The notes: generated by a model from the sequence alone, not told the origin. Counted from the stretch's first letter, positions 25,315 through 33,288 are shown. The stretch: 64,000 nt of DNA from Acidithiobacillus sp. (GCF_023256195.1 NZ_JAGDWX010000013.1:14893-78892); one strand, 5' to 3'. Program-made: numbers and translations.

Positions 25315-26253
25315 ATGGTCCTCCGCCGCCTCGTCCCTCCCCTCCTGCACCCGCTGCGTGTTTCAGGGATACTGTCTTGGCTGGGTCTGGCGCTGTGTCT
25401 GGGATGCGCCAGCCCGGCCCTTGCGCAAGCCATCCCCGCCGTCGGCGCCGAAAACGAATACGCCGATGTCATCGCCCAGATCGGCGGCCCTTACGTGCAG
25501 GTACGCGCCATCGAAAGCAATCCCAACACGGATCCCCACAGCTTCGAGGCCAGCCCGGCGGTGGCCCGTGAACTGGCCGAAGCGCGCCTGGTAGTGCGCA
25601 ATGGGCTGGGCTATGACGATTGGGCGCGGAAGATTCTGGCGGCCAATCCAATGCGTGAACGTCGCGTGATCGTGGTGCAGGATCTGCTGGGTTTACCGCG
25701 CAATACGCCCAACCCGCACCTTTGGTACCGACCCGAAACCATGCCCAAGGTGGCTCAGGCAGTGGCTCAGGCGCTGGCCCAGCTCGACCCAGCTCACGCC
25801 GCCTACTTTGCCGCGCGGGTCCAGGATTTCGATCGGTCCTTGCAGCCCTGGTTCCAGGCCATCGCTCAGTTCAAGGCCCGCTATAAGGGCACCCCCGTGG
25901 CCGTCACCGAACCGGTGGCCGACTACCTTCTCGAAGCAGCGGGCTGCCGCATCGAGACGCCTTGGGCCCTGCAGGCGGCCATCATGAACGGCACCGATCC
26001 GGCACCCCAGGACGTCAGTTACCAGAACCGGCTGCTGGATCGGCACCAGGTCAAGGTGTTTCTGTACAATCAGCAGGTGACGGATCCCCTCACCCGCTCC
26101 TTTCTGGATCGCGCCCGCCAACACGGCATCCCCGTGGTGGGCGTCTACGAGACCATGCCGGAGGGCTACCATTACCAGACCTGGATGTTGGCCGAGACCA
26201 AGGCCCTGATGGCCGCTGTGGCCCAGGGTCGATCCACTACGGTACTGCACTGA
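25315..26253 (+). CDS. ZnuA/TroA-type periplasmic metal-binding protein, orphan
   Basis: A 312-residue cluster A-I (TroA superfamily) metal-binding protein with a signal peptide ending near ALAQA|IP. Expected ligand positions are His75 (NTDPHSFE) and His135 (NPHLWYRPE). At the third position, normally His, the sequence has Glu199 (VTEPVADYLLEAAG), and the fourth acidic ligand is probably in VYETMPEGYHYQ. It lacks the His-rich loop of classical ZnuA. No ABC permease or ATPase gene is adjacent, so it must use a transporter elsewhere or act as a metal carrier. It shares an operator with the preceding porin gene. Zn, Mn or Fe cannot be told apart. Confidence 0.85.
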   Translation: MVLRRLVPPLLHPLRVSGILSWLGLALCLGCASPALAQAIPAVGAENEYADVIAQIGGPYVQVRAIESNPNTDPHSFEASPAVARELAEARLVVRNGLGYDDWARKILAANPMRERRVIVVQDLLGLPRNTPNPHLWYRPETMPKVAQAVAQALAQLDPAHAAYFAARVQDFDRSLQPWFQAIAQFKARYKGTPVAVTEPVADYLLEAAGCRIETPWALQAAIMNGTDPAPQDVSYQNRLLDRHQVKVFLYNQQVTDPLTRSFLDRARQHGIPVVGVYETMPEGYHYQTWMLAETKALMAAVAQGRSTTVLH

Positions 26254-26278
26254 GTCTGTCGGAGGCGTCCGGAGCGCG

Positions 26279-26306
26279 TGGACTGGCCTTGGACTTTTGT
26301 CATAAT
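26279..26306 (+). promoter_or_regulatory. Candidate promoter giving a leaderless acyltransferase mRNA
   Basis: TGGACT (26279-26284), a 16-bp spacer and CATAAT (26301-26306) precede the ATG at 26313 by only 6 bases. Transcription would start at or next to the A of the ATG, and no ribosome-binding site is visible. Confidence 0.4.
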
Positions 26307-26312
26307 GCCGTC

Positions 26313-27236
26313 ATGGAAGCCTCCTCACCTGCGCCTTCACCCAGCCTCGTCCAACGCTTTACCGCGGGCGCCGCTGTCGCACTGATGCGGCTGTCCGCGC
26401 GCTTGCCACGGCGGGCGCGCCTCGGTCTGGCGCATGGACTCGGCGACCTTGCGCGCCTGCTGGTGCCACGGGCGCGTCGGGTCGCCCGTCGCAATCTGGA
26501 GATAGCCTTTCCGGAGTATTCGAAAGCGCAACAGCGGCGCCTCCTGCGCGCGCATTTTCACGCCCTGGGCGAAGCCCTCCTCGAACTGGGCCCTCTCTGG
26601 CTGTGGCCCCTGCCGCGGGCTCTGGCGCTCATCCGCGAGGTGCGCGGGGGCGCGGCCGTGGATGCCGCCATCGCCGAGGGCCGCGGGGTCGTGCTGTTCA
26701 CGGCCCACCTGGGTTCCTGGGAGGCGGCGGTGCAGTACATCGGCCAGCGCTGGCCCGTGACGGTGCTCTACATGGCCACCCGAAACCCGCTTATCAACGA
26801 GCGTCTGGTGTCCGGTCGATCCCGCAGTGGCGCCCGGCTGGTGGCCAAGGAGGGTGGTATCCGGCCACTGCTCCAGGCTCTGCAGCGCGGCGAGGCTGTC
26901 GGCATCCTGCCGGACCAGAACGTAGACCCGCGCGAGGGCGTGTTTGCACCTTTCTTCGGCCGCCCTGCCTGTACCACGCCCCTGCTGGGACGTCTGGCCG
27001 AGAGACGACGCAGTGCCGTCTTCGGTCTCTTTGCCTACCGTCTGGAGCAGGGCGAGGGATTCCGTCTCGAGATCACGCCCATGCCCGAGGATTTTCCCAG
27101 TGGCAACGCCGAGAACGATGCAGCAGTCATGAACGCCGCGCTGGAGCACGCCATCCGTCAGGCACCTGCCCAGTACTGGTGGGTGCATCGGCGCTACAAG
27201 GACCCCGCCCCCAGCTGGGATTATCCCTACGACTGA
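26313..27236 (+). CDS. LpxL/HtrB-family lipid A lysophospholipid acyltransferase
   Basis: A 307-residue membrane-associated acyltransferase that transfers a secondary acyl chain to lipid A precursors at the inner membrane. The catalytic HxxxxE motif is HLGSWE in VLFTAHLGSWEAA (about residue 132), followed by VLYMATRNPL and ILPDQNVDPREGVFAPFFGRPA, the family substrate-binding region, and YWWVHRRYKD at the C-terminus. Which acyl chain it adds, and whether it is LpxL or LpxM, cannot be decided. The start ATG lacks a ribosome-binding site, consistent with a leaderless transcript. Confidence 0.92.
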   Translation: MEASSPAPSPSLVQRFTAGAAVALMRLSARLPRRARLGLAHGLGDLARLLVPRARRVARRNLEIAFPEYSKAQQRRLLRAHFHALGEALLELGPLWLWPLPRALALIREVRGGAAVDAAIAEGRGVVLFTAHLGSWEAAVQYIGQRWPVTVLYMATRNPLINERLVSGRSRSGARLVAKEGGIRPLLQALQRGEAVGILPDQNVDPREGVFAPFFGRPACTTPLLGRLAERRRSAVFGLFAYRLEQGEGFRLEITPMPEDFPSGNAENDAAVMNAALEHAIRQAPAQYWWVHRRYKDPAPSWDYPYD

Positions 27237-27251
27237 CGCTGTCGCCCGCCC

Positions 27252-27280
27252 CTTGAAAAGCCTCTGAGCCATCCCCAACT
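27252..27280 (+). promoter_or_regulatory. Sigma32 (heat-shock) promoter of hsp20
   Basis: CTTGAAA (27252-27258), a 14-bp spacer and CCCCAACT (27273-27280) match the heat-shock consensus CTTGAA/CCCCATnT closely. Transcription should start near 27287, leaving a leader of about 34 bases. Confidence 0.82.
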
Positions 27281-27285
27281 ACCGG

Positions 27286-27323
27286 GTGCGGTTGGTTTTT
27301 TTCAGGAAAGGAGACGCGCTATG
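27286..27323 (+). promoter_or_regulatory. Putative fourU-like RNA thermometer in the hsp20 leader
   Basis: In the short leader, seven U (27296-27302) can pair with the ribosome-binding site AAGGAG region (27308-27314) using A-U and G-U pairs, and the stem is closed by GUGCG (27286-27290) with CGCGC (27315-27319), just before the AUG at 27321. A weak U-rich pairing with the Shine-Dalgarno sequence is the principle of fourU thermometers in small heat-shock genes. This is a hand-drawn structure and has not been computed. Confidence 0.45.
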
Positions 27324-27764
27324 AGTGAAGAAAGCAAAGTGGTAGCCCCCGCGAGGGTGACGGACCCCGTGGAGCAGCTTTTCGATGCCATGCTGCCCGG
27401 ATTCTTCCGGCCGGTGAATCTGCCCTCGGGAATGGCCCGCCCCAACGTGGCGTATATTGATGTCATCGACCGTGACAACGAAATCGTCATCAAGGCGGAG
27501 GTGGCGGGCGTGGACAAGGATCATCTGGATATCCAGGTCCATGGTAACCAGGTCTATATCAGCGGCAACAAGACCGAAGAAGTGGAAAAGGGTGAGGGCA
27601 AGTACATCTACCGGGAGCGGCGCTACGGAGAATTCTCCCGTACCATCCAGCTACCGGTGGATGTGGATGCCACCCAGACCCGCGCGGTCTACAAGGATGG
27701 CGTGCTGGAGCTGACGCTGCCCAAGGCGGAATCGGCCAAGCGGCGTCGCATCACCGTCGAGTAA
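27321..27764 (+). CDS. Small heat-shock protein of the Hsp20/alpha-crystallin family
   Basis: A 147-residue holdase chaperone. The alpha-crystallin domain spans about 45-140 and contains VDKDHLDIQVHGNQVYISGNK, the beta5-beta7 region YRERRYGEFSRTIQLPVDVD and KDGVLELTLPKAE, ending in a short tail RRRITVE. It binds unfolding proteins during heat or acid stress. Regulation fits: a consensus sigma32 promoter and a possible translation-controlling leader hairpin lie immediately upstream. It is followed by a bidirectional terminator. Confidence 0.95.
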   Translation: MSEESKVVAPARVTDPVEQLFDAMLPGFFRPVNLPSGMARPNVAYIDVIDRDNEIVIKAEVAGVDKDHLDIQVHGNQVYISGNKTEEVEKGEGKYIYRERRYGEFSRTIQLPVDVDATQTRAVYKDGVLELTLPKAESAKRRRITVE

Positions 27765-27783
27765 GGCTCAGCAGGCACCCTGC

Positions 27784-27820
27784 AGGCCCGGACGCCATAT
27801 ACCGGGGCGTCCGGGCCTTT
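27784..27820. terminator. Bidirectional intrinsic terminator between hsp20 and mnmE
   Basis: A perfect 13-bp stem AGGCCCGGACGCC/GGCGTCCGGGCCT (27784-27796 with 27806-27818, nine-base loop) is followed by TTT on the + strand. It sits between the convergent 3' ends of hsp20 and mnmE. The T-tract is short, but the stem is very stable. Confidence 0.85.
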
Positions 27821-27827
27821 GTCGTGC

Positions 27828-29177
27828 TCACTTGCCGATACAGAACTGGGAGAAGATCTCCCCCAGAATTTCTTCCACGTCTATGGCTCCGGTAACGCGG
27901 CCAAGACTCGCGGCAGCGGTCCGCAGGTGCTCGGCGCAGAGCTCCTCGTTACCCTGGGCCAGTGCCGCCTCGGCATCGGCCATGGCAGCACGGCAGTGCT
28001 CGAGGGCGTGCACGTGGCGGCTGCGAACACTGAAGGGCGCCGCCTCGCTGGCGCCCAGACAGAGCTGCAGCTCCTCACGCAGCTTATCGAGGCCCTGACC
28101 GGTGCGTGCGGACAACACTATTTGGCGATGGATAGTGGGCAGCATAGGCTCCTCGGCCACCAGGTCCCCCTTGTTCCAGACGACAGTCAGCCGTTGCGGG
28201 TCCAGCTCTGCCAGGATGCGGGCATCGTCATCGCACCAGCCCTCGGCGGCATCCACCACCAGCAGTACCCATTGGCTGCTGGCGACGGCGGCGCGGCTGC
28301 GGCGGATCCCTTCGCGCTCCACTGGATCGATGCTCTCCTGCAGCCCTGCAGTATCCACGAGCTCCACCGTCAGGTTGCCGATCTGCAGCTCCTCGCGGAC
28401 GAGGTCTCGGGTGGTACCAGCGATGGCCGTGACGATGGCGCTGTCCCGCTGGGCCAGGGCATTGAGCAGGGACGATTTACCGACATTGGGGCGGCCGATG
28501 AGGGCGACCCGGGCACCGCGGGCGAGGCGGGCGCCTTGGCGCGCCTGCCGCAACAGGGACTCGAGACCTTGCTGCCCCTCGGCCAGAGCCTGCATCAGAG
28601 CCTGGCGATGGGAGGTCCCGAGGTCCTCTTCACTAAAGTCGAGACCCGCCTCACACAGCGCCAGCACTTGCAGGATGGCGCGGCGCAGGTCCGTGACCCG
28701 CTCGGAAAAGCGCCCCTCGAGACTTGCCAGAGCGGCACGTGCCTGGTGCTCGCTCTGGGCGTGAATGAGATCCGCCAGACCCTCTGCCTGGGCCAGATCC
28801 ATACGGCCATTGAGAAAGGCGCGCTCGCTGAACTCTCCCGGGCGGGCGTCGCGGGCTCCCAAGCGCCGAGCGCTCTGCTGCAGGAGCTGCAGAACCAGGG
28901 GACTGCCGTGGCCGTGCAGCTCAACGACGTCTTCTCCGGTAAAACTGTGGGGGCCCGGGAAATAGAGGACGAGGCCTTGATCCAGGGCAGCACCGTGCTC
29001 GTCGTAAAAACGCTGCAGATAGGCCCGCCGCGGCTCCCAAGGACGCTGCCGACGGCAGATTGATCGGGCGATGGCGAGCGCCTCGGGGCCGGACAGGCGC
29101 AGGATACCCACCCCGGCAACACCCGCGGCCGTGGCCGGGGCAACGATGGTGTCCCCCAGACGGTAGTCCAGGGCCAT
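27828..29177 (-). CDS. mnmE: MnmE (TrmE), tRNA wobble-uridine modification GTPase
   Basis: With MnmG, MnmE installs the carboxymethylaminomethyl (or related) group at U34 of certain tRNAs. The 449-residue product has the N-terminal tetrahydrofolate-binding domain (DTIVAPATAAGVAGVGILRLSG), a helical domain, an inserted GTPase domain with GRPNVGKSSLLNAL, GTTRD, DTAGLQE and NKGD, and the C-terminal catalytic CIGK. It is the last gene of the - strand run rpmH-rnpA-yidD-yidC-mnmE, 12 bp after yidC, an arrangement widespread in proteobacteria. Confidence 0.97.
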   Translation of the reverse strand: MALDYRLGDTIVAPATAAGVAGVGILRLSGPEALAIARSICRRQRPWEPRRAYLQRFYDEHGAALDQGLVLYFPGPHSFTGEDVVELHGHGSPLVLQLLQQSARRLGARDARPGEFSERAFLNGRMDLAQAEGLADLIHAQSEHQARAALASLEGRFSERVTDLRRAILQVLALCEAGLDFSEEDLGTSHRQALMQALAEGQQGLESLLRQARQGARLARGARVALIGRPNVGKSSLLNALAQRDSAIVTAIAGTTRDLVREELQIGNLTVELVDTAGLQESIDPVEREGIRRSRAAVASSQWVLLVVDAAEGWCDDDARILAELDPQRLTVVWNKGDLVAEEPMLPTIHRQIVLSARTGQGLDKLREELQLCLGASEAAPFSVRSRHVHALEHCRAAMADAEAALAQGNEELCAEHLRTAAASLGRVTGAIDVEEILGEIFSQFCIGK

Positions 29178-29189
29178 GGCCGCCTCCTC

Positions 29190-30800
29190 TTAGGCTTCCT
29201 TCATCACGTGGCGAGTGATGAGGTACTGCTGGGCGATGGAGACCACGTTATTGGTCAGCCAGTAAAGCACCAAGCCCGCCGGAAAGAAGGAGAAGAAAAT
29301 CGCGAAGATCACCGGCAGTGCCGAGAGAATCTTCTTCTGCATGGGGTCCATGGGCGCCGGGTTGAGACGCTGCTGGATGAACATGGACACCCCCATGAGC
29401 AGAGGCAGGATATAGTAGGGATCGGGCGCCGCCAGATCGTGTATCCAGAGTACGAAAGGCGCCATGCGCAGCGACACGCTCTCCACGAGCACCCAGTAGA
29501 GGGCGATGAAGACCGGCATCTGAATGACGATGGGCAGACAGCCAGCCATGGGATTGACCTTCTCGCTGCGGTACAGCTCCATCATGGCCGCACCCATTTT
29601 CTGGCGATCCTCACCGTGCAGCTTCTTGATCTGCTCGAGCTTCGGCTGCAGCTTGCGCATGTTGGCCATGGAACGATAGCTGATGGCAGAGGGGTAGAAG
29701 AAGAGAATCTTTACCGCCAGCACCAGCAGCACGATGGCCAGACCCCAGTTACCGGTCCAGCTGTGGAACCAGCTCAGGACTCCGTGCATGGGCTCGGCGA
29801 TGATGGCGAACCAGCCGTAGTCCACGGTCTGCTCCAGGCCACGGCCCAAAGCCGTGAGGGTTTTCTGCTCCTTGGGACCGAGATAGAGATCCTGCTCGAT
29901 GGTCGTACTCTGCCCAGGTGCAAGGCGCGGCAGAGGCAGGGCTACGCCGGCGACGGAGTCCGGCCCAACGGAGCGGGCATAGATCTGGCCGGTGGCCCTG
30001 GGGTCGGGAAGGATGGCCTGCAGAAAATAATGATCGGTCATCCCGGCCCAGCCGGAGCCGCTCCACTCCTCGGGATGGCTGCGCAGATCCGAGAAGGATT
30101 TCTCTGAAAAGCTGCCGTTGTGCATGAGCACTGCGCCCGTGAAGATGGACATGAACCAGTGGCTCTCGCTACGGTCGTTGCGGAGGATCTGATCGAGGTA
30201 GCTGCCGTTCCAGTCGGTGCTGCCGCCATTGGTGACGCGGATGGTCTCGTGGATGAGGTAGCTGTCCGGAGCGAACTCCAGGGTCTTTTCCACGCGCAGG
30301 GGGCCCGCTTCGCCCTGCAGGATCAGCGCGTGGCCGGTATCCTGGAGCAGGCGGTAGCGTCCCTGCAGGACCTGCCCGTCGAGACTGCGAAAACCGCTCT
30401 GCTGCAGCGTGAGGCGGCTGCTCTCGGGCGTCAGGATCGGATAGGGTGCGCTATCGCTGCTGCTGGTGGGGTAGCGCTTGAGGCCGAGGTGGACGATATC
30501 GCCACCCACGAGACTGACCGAGCCTTGATACACGCGAGTTGCAAAGGAAACCGTCGGTGCCGCGGCAAGCTGCGCCGGACCTGCCAGGCCGATCACCGTG
30601 CTGCTGGCCACGGCCGTCGCCGCCGCGCTGGAGGCGGGGGGCACAGTGGCGGCAGGGCGCGGCGCCGCTTGGGCGGTCGCACTCTGTGCGGCGGCGGTGG
30701 GCGATCCGGGATGGGAGGGCTTGGGCGCCATCCACTGCTCGTATAGTACGAGGACGATGACGGAGAGCACGACGGCAAGGAGGGTTCGTTGCGTATCCAT
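29190..30800 (-). CDS. yidC: YidC, inner-membrane protein insertase
   Basis: A 536-residue Oxa1/YidC family insertase. An N-terminal signal-anchor (MDTQRTLLAVVLSVIVLVLYEQWMAP, abbreviated here to its first helix), an Ala/Pro-rich linker and a large periplasmic beta domain (about 60-330) precede five C-terminal helices that hold the hydrophilic groove. The arginine in SYRSMANMRKLQPKLEQIKKLHGED and NPMAGCLPIVIQMPVFIALYWVL are typical. YidC inserts small membrane proteins alone or with SecYEG. It is 14 bp downstream of yidD. Confidence 0.97.
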   Translation of the reverse strand: MDTQRTLLAVVLSVIVLVLYEQWMAPKPSHPGSPTAAAQSATAQAAPRPAATVPPASSAAATAVASSTVIGLAGPAQLAAAPTVSFATRVYQGSVSLVGGDIVHLGLKRYPTSSSDSAPYPILTPESSRLTLQQSGFRSLDGQVLQGRYRLLQDTGHALILQGEAGPLRVEKTLEFAPDSYLIHETIRVTNGGSTDWNGSYLDQILRNDRSESHWFMSIFTGAVLMHNGSFSEKSFSDLRSHPEEWSGSGWAGMTDHYFLQAILPDPRATGQIYARSVGPDSVAGVALPLPRLAPGQSTTIEQDLYLGPKEQKTLTALGRGLEQTVDYGWFAIIAEPMHGVLSWFHSWTGNWGLAIVLLVLAVKILFFYPSAISYRSMANMRKLQPKLEQIKKLHGEDRQKMGAAMMELYRSEKVNPMAGCLPIVIQMPVFIALYWVLVESVSLRMAPFVLWIHDLAAPDPYYILPLLMGVSMFIQQRLNPAPMDPMQKKILSALPVIFAIFFSFFPAGLVLYWLTNNVVSIAQQYLITRHVMKEA

Positions 30801-30814
30801 GGGGCTCCACGGCT

Positions 30815-31033
30815 TCAGGGAACGGGGTCGAAGCCACCCGGATGCCAGGGGTGACAACGACCAAGACGTTTGATGCCCATCCACGAACCCTTCAGCAGTC
30901 CGTAACGGGCGATAGCCTCACAAGCGTACTCGGAACAGCTGGGGTGGTAGCGGCAGTTGTTACCCAGAAAGGGGCTCAGCAGCAGCTGGTAGGCACGGAT
31001 GAGCAGGATGGCTCCCCGTCGTAACCAGACCAT
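30815..31033 (-). CDS. yidD: YidD, membrane protein insertion efficiency factor
   Basis: A 72-residue YidD with the family core [29 protein letters not shown] and a conserved Cys triad (NCRYHPSC), ending HPGGFDPVP. It has an amphipathic N-terminal helix that associates with the inner membrane and assists YidC-dependent insertion. The ATG at 31033 overlaps the rnpA stop (ATGA); the frame runs further upstream inside rnpA but the normal family start is this one. Confidence 0.96.
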   Translation of the reverse strand: MVWLRRGAILLIRAYQLLLSPFLGNNCRYHPSCSEYACEAIARYGLLKGSWMGIKRLGRCHPWHPGGFDPVP

Positions 31034-31377
31034 CAGGGGCGCAACACCGCATCGACCCGCATCGCCAGAACCTGATAGGAGCACTGCGCACATGCCGGCC
31101 TCGCTACCAGCATGAGGTCCTTGGCCTGATCGCGCCAGAGAGACTGGCGAAAGGCTTCGCGCAGACGCCGCTTGACGCGGTTGCGCTGGACTGCGTTACC
31201 GACCTTGCGGCTGACCGCCAGCCCTAGGCGTGCGTGGCCCTCACCGTTACTAAGGACATAGCAGGCGAGCTCCGGAAAGCTGCGCTTACGTCCCTCGCTG
31301 AGGGCGCGCCGGATCTCCGCCTTGTGCCGCAAACGCCAGCGGCGTCCAAAGTCCTGGGGCCGCGCCTTGGGGGTCAC
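31033..31377 (-). CDS. rnpA: RnpA, protein component of ribonuclease P
   Basis: A 114-residue basic protein that binds RNase P RNA and helps recognise tRNA precursor leaders. The signature [13 protein letters not shown] is present near residue 65, with [15 protein letters not shown] before it. The GTG at 31377 lies in a GTGA overlap with the rpmH stop, so rnpA is translationally coupled to rpmH as in other bacteria. Longer frames upstream run antisense-free but through rpmH and are not used. Confidence 0.95.
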   Translation of the reverse strand: MTPKARPQDFGRRWRLRHKAEIRRALSEGRKRSFPELACYVLSNGEGHARLGLAVSRKVGNAVQRNRVKRRLREAFRQSLWRDQAKDLMLVARPACAQCSYQVLAMRVDAVLRP

Positions 31378-31508
31378 GGGCAGAGACGGGCACGACCCTT
31401 GGCACGCCGGCGCTTCAGCACCAGACGGCCAGCCTTGGTCGCCATACGGGCGCGGAAGCCGTGGGTGCGCTTGCGGTGAACGACGCTGGGTTGAAAAGTA
31501 CGCTTCAT
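31374..31508 (-). CDS. rpmH: Ribosomal protein bL34
   Basis: A 44-residue, Arg/Lys-rich protein beginning [20 protein letters not shown] and ending [14 protein letters not shown], which is ribosomal protein L34 of the 50S subunit. It heads the rpmH-rnpA-yidD-yidC-mnmE run and its stop overlaps rnpA by 4 bp. In many bacteria dnaA and the origin lie next to rpmH; here the divergent neighbour is mlaF and no DnaA-box cluster is visible. Confidence 0.98.
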   Translation of the reverse strand: MKRTFQPSVVHRKRTHGFRARMATKAGRLVLKRRRAKGRARLCP

Positions 31509-31540
31509 GGGACTTTATCCTGGTTCTCTCAAGAGCCGAG

Positions 31541-31569
31541 AAGATAAGGAGATGCTCCTGAGATGTCAA
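31541..31569 (-). promoter_or_regulatory. Sigma70 promoter of rpmH operon
   Basis: On the - strand TTGACA (31569-31564) and TATCTT (31546-31541) are spaced by 17 bp, 33 bp before the rpmH start. This is the best -35/-10 pair in the divergent rpmH-mlaF region. Confidence 0.7.
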
Positions 31570-31648
31570 GCCAGAAGCGGGCCCCTCGCCCCGACCGCGG
31601 CAGCCCCTCCCCGCCCCTGACCGTTAGCCACCGCTTTCCTCCTCGGGC

Positions 31649-31654
31649 TATAAT
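31649..31654 (+). promoter_or_regulatory. Candidate -10 element for mlaFEDCB
   Basis: A perfect TATAAT lies 30 bp before the mlaF GTG. No good -35 hexamer is placed at 17 bp; TTAGCC lies 19 bp upstream. The start site would be near 31661. Confidence 0.45.
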
Positions 31655-31684
31655 GCCGACATCTAATACGGAACGGTAAGGAAT

Positions 31685-32509
31685 GTGGCGGCAAGCGATC
31701 TCATAGAAATAGAACAGCTGCGCTTTTCCCGGGGCAGCCATCGCGTCCTGGACGGTGTCGACCTGCGTGTCCGCCAGGGCGCAGTGGTAGCGGTCCTGGG
31801 TGCGAGCGGTGGCGGCAAGACGACACTGCTCAACCTCATGGCCGGCACCCTGCGTCCCGACGCCGGCAGCATTCGCGTGCAGGGCCGGGAGCCGGCAAAG
31901 CTCCGTCGCAGCGAACTCTTCGCCCTGCGTCGGAGCATGGGGATGCTCTTTCAGCATAGCGCCCTGTTCACGGACCTGTCGGTTTTCGAGAATGTCGCCT
32001 TTCCCTTGCGCCGGCATTTCCGCCTGCCCGAAACCCTGTTGCGCAAGCTGGTGCTGATGAAGCTCGAGGCCGTTGGTCTGCGCGGCGCCGCCACGCTCCG
32101 GCCCGGAGAGCTGTCGGGCGGCATGGGCCGGCGCGTGGCGCTGGCTCGGGCGGTGGTCATGGATCCCATCCTCATCTTCTACGACGAGCCCTTCACAGGC
32201 CTCGACCCCATCAGCGTCGGTATCATTGCCACCCTCATCCGCCGCCTCAACGACGCCCTGGGCGCCACCAGCATCGTCGTCAGCCACGATGTCGGCGAGA
32301 CTTTCAGCATTGCCGACTACGGCTTCATCCTGGCCGGTGGCAAGATCATCGCCCAGGGGACTCCCGCAGAGCTGCGCGCCAGCGAGTCGCCACTGGCCCA
32401 GCAGTTCCTGGGCGGACGACCGGACGGACCCGTGCCCTTCCACTACCCCAGCGCGCAGAGCTTTCTGGAGGCCATGGGCCTGAAACGATGGGAGGCAGGA
32501 CGATCGTGA
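31685..32509 (+). CDS. mlaF: MlaF, ATPase of the Mla phospholipid transporter
   Basis: A 274-residue ABC ATPase with Walker A GASGGGKTT (about 39-47), signature LSGGMGRR, Walker B ILIFYDEPFTGLDP and switch His in VVSHDV. These are close to MlaF, which powers the MlaFEDB complex that returns mislocalised phospholipids from the outer to the inner membrane. The start is GTG after AAGGA; mlaE overlaps by 4 bp. The five genes mlaF, E, D, C, B follow in canonical order, which fixes the function. Confidence 0.95.
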   Translation: MAASDLIEIEQLRFSRGSHRVLDGVDLRVRQGAVVAVLGASGGGKTTLLNLMAGTLRPDAGSIRVQGREPAKLRRSELFALRRSMGMLFQHSALFTDLSVFENVAFPLRRHFRLPETLLRKLVLMKLEAVGLRGAATLRPGELSGGMGRRVALARAVVMDPILIFYDEPFTGLDPISVGIIATLIRRLNDALGATSIVVSHDVGETFSIADYGFILAGGKIIAQGTPAELRASESPLAQQFLGGRPDGPVPFHYPSAQSFLEAMGLKRWEAGRS

Positions 32510-33288
32510 GCGCTTTGGACTTCATCCCCGAGCTCGGCCACAGAGTGCGTGAAAGCGTGCCGAGGCTGGGTGCTGCCACCCGCTTTCTGGTCCTTGGCCT
32601 CGGTCGCCCGTTCCATCGCCACTTCAGCATCCAGCAATGGTTGCGGCAGGTCTACGGTTTTGGAGTGCTGTCTCTCGCTCTGATGGTGGTGGCGGCCTTT
32701 TTCACCGGCATGGTGCTGGGCTTTCAGGGCTACTACGCCCTGGTGCGCTTTGGCGCCACCTCCGCCCTGGGAACCCTGGTCGCCCTGTCTCTGCTGCGGG
32801 AGCTCGGTCCAGTGCTGACGGCGCTCCTTTTCGCCGGGCGCGCCGGCTCCGCCCTGACGGCGGAAATTGCCACCATGAAGGCGACGGAGCAGCTCTCGGC
32901 CATGGAGATGATGGCCGTCGACCCGCTGGCCTGGGTGGTTGCGCCGCGGCTGTGGGCAGCGGTGTTCACTGTGCCCATCCTCTGCGTGATCTTCGATCTC
33001 GTGGGCATTTTCGGTGGCTATCTCATCGCCGTGCCGGTACTGGGCGTCGACAGCGGGACTTTTTGGTCGCAGATGCAGTCCAATGTGTCCTTCCGTGGCG
33101 ATATACTCAATGGCCTGTTCAAGGCTCTGTGTTTTGGCCTGGTGGTAGCCTGGATCGCCGCCTGGCAAGGTTACAGCGCCCAGCCCACGGCTGAAGGTGT
33201 GGGCAATGCCACCACCCGCAGCGTGGTAGCGGCGTCCCTGGCGGTGCTGGGCTTGGATTTCATTTTGACGGCCTTACTCTTTTCATGA
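32506..33288 (+). CDS. mlaE: MlaE, permease of the Mla phospholipid transporter
   Basis: A 260-residue MlaE/YrbE family permease with about five membrane helices. Characteristic segments are FFTGMVLGFQGYYALVRFGA, LLRELGPVLTALLFAGRAGSALTAEI and MEMMAVDPLAWVVAPRLW, where the coupling helix contacts MlaF. The GTG at 32506 overlaps the mlaF stop (GTGA) and follows GGGAGG; an ATG 18 bp further upstream is less likely. It forms a dimer in the inner membrane. Confidence 0.95.
   Translation: MSALDFIPELGHRVRESVPRLGAATRFLVLGLGRPFHRHFSIQQWLRQVYGFGVLSLALMVVAAFFTGMVLGFQGYYALVRFGATSALGTLVALSLLRELGPVLTALLFAGRAGSALTAEIATMKATEQLSAMEMMAVDPLAWVVAPRLWAAVFTVPILCVIFDLVGIFGGYLIAVPVLGVDSGTFWSQMQSNVSFRGDILNGLFKALCFGLVVAWIAAWQGYSAQPTAEGVGNATTRSVVAASLAVLGLDFILTALLFS

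Noticed and set aside
27819-29063. A 414-codon + strand frame across mnmE
   Set aside because: It is antisense to a textbook MnmE and begins inside the terminator/3' end region.
31509-31684. Possible replication origin next to rpmH
   Set aside because: rpmH often lies beside dnaA and oriC, but there is no dnaA gene here and no cluster of TTATCCACA-type boxes in the divergent rpmH-mlaF region.
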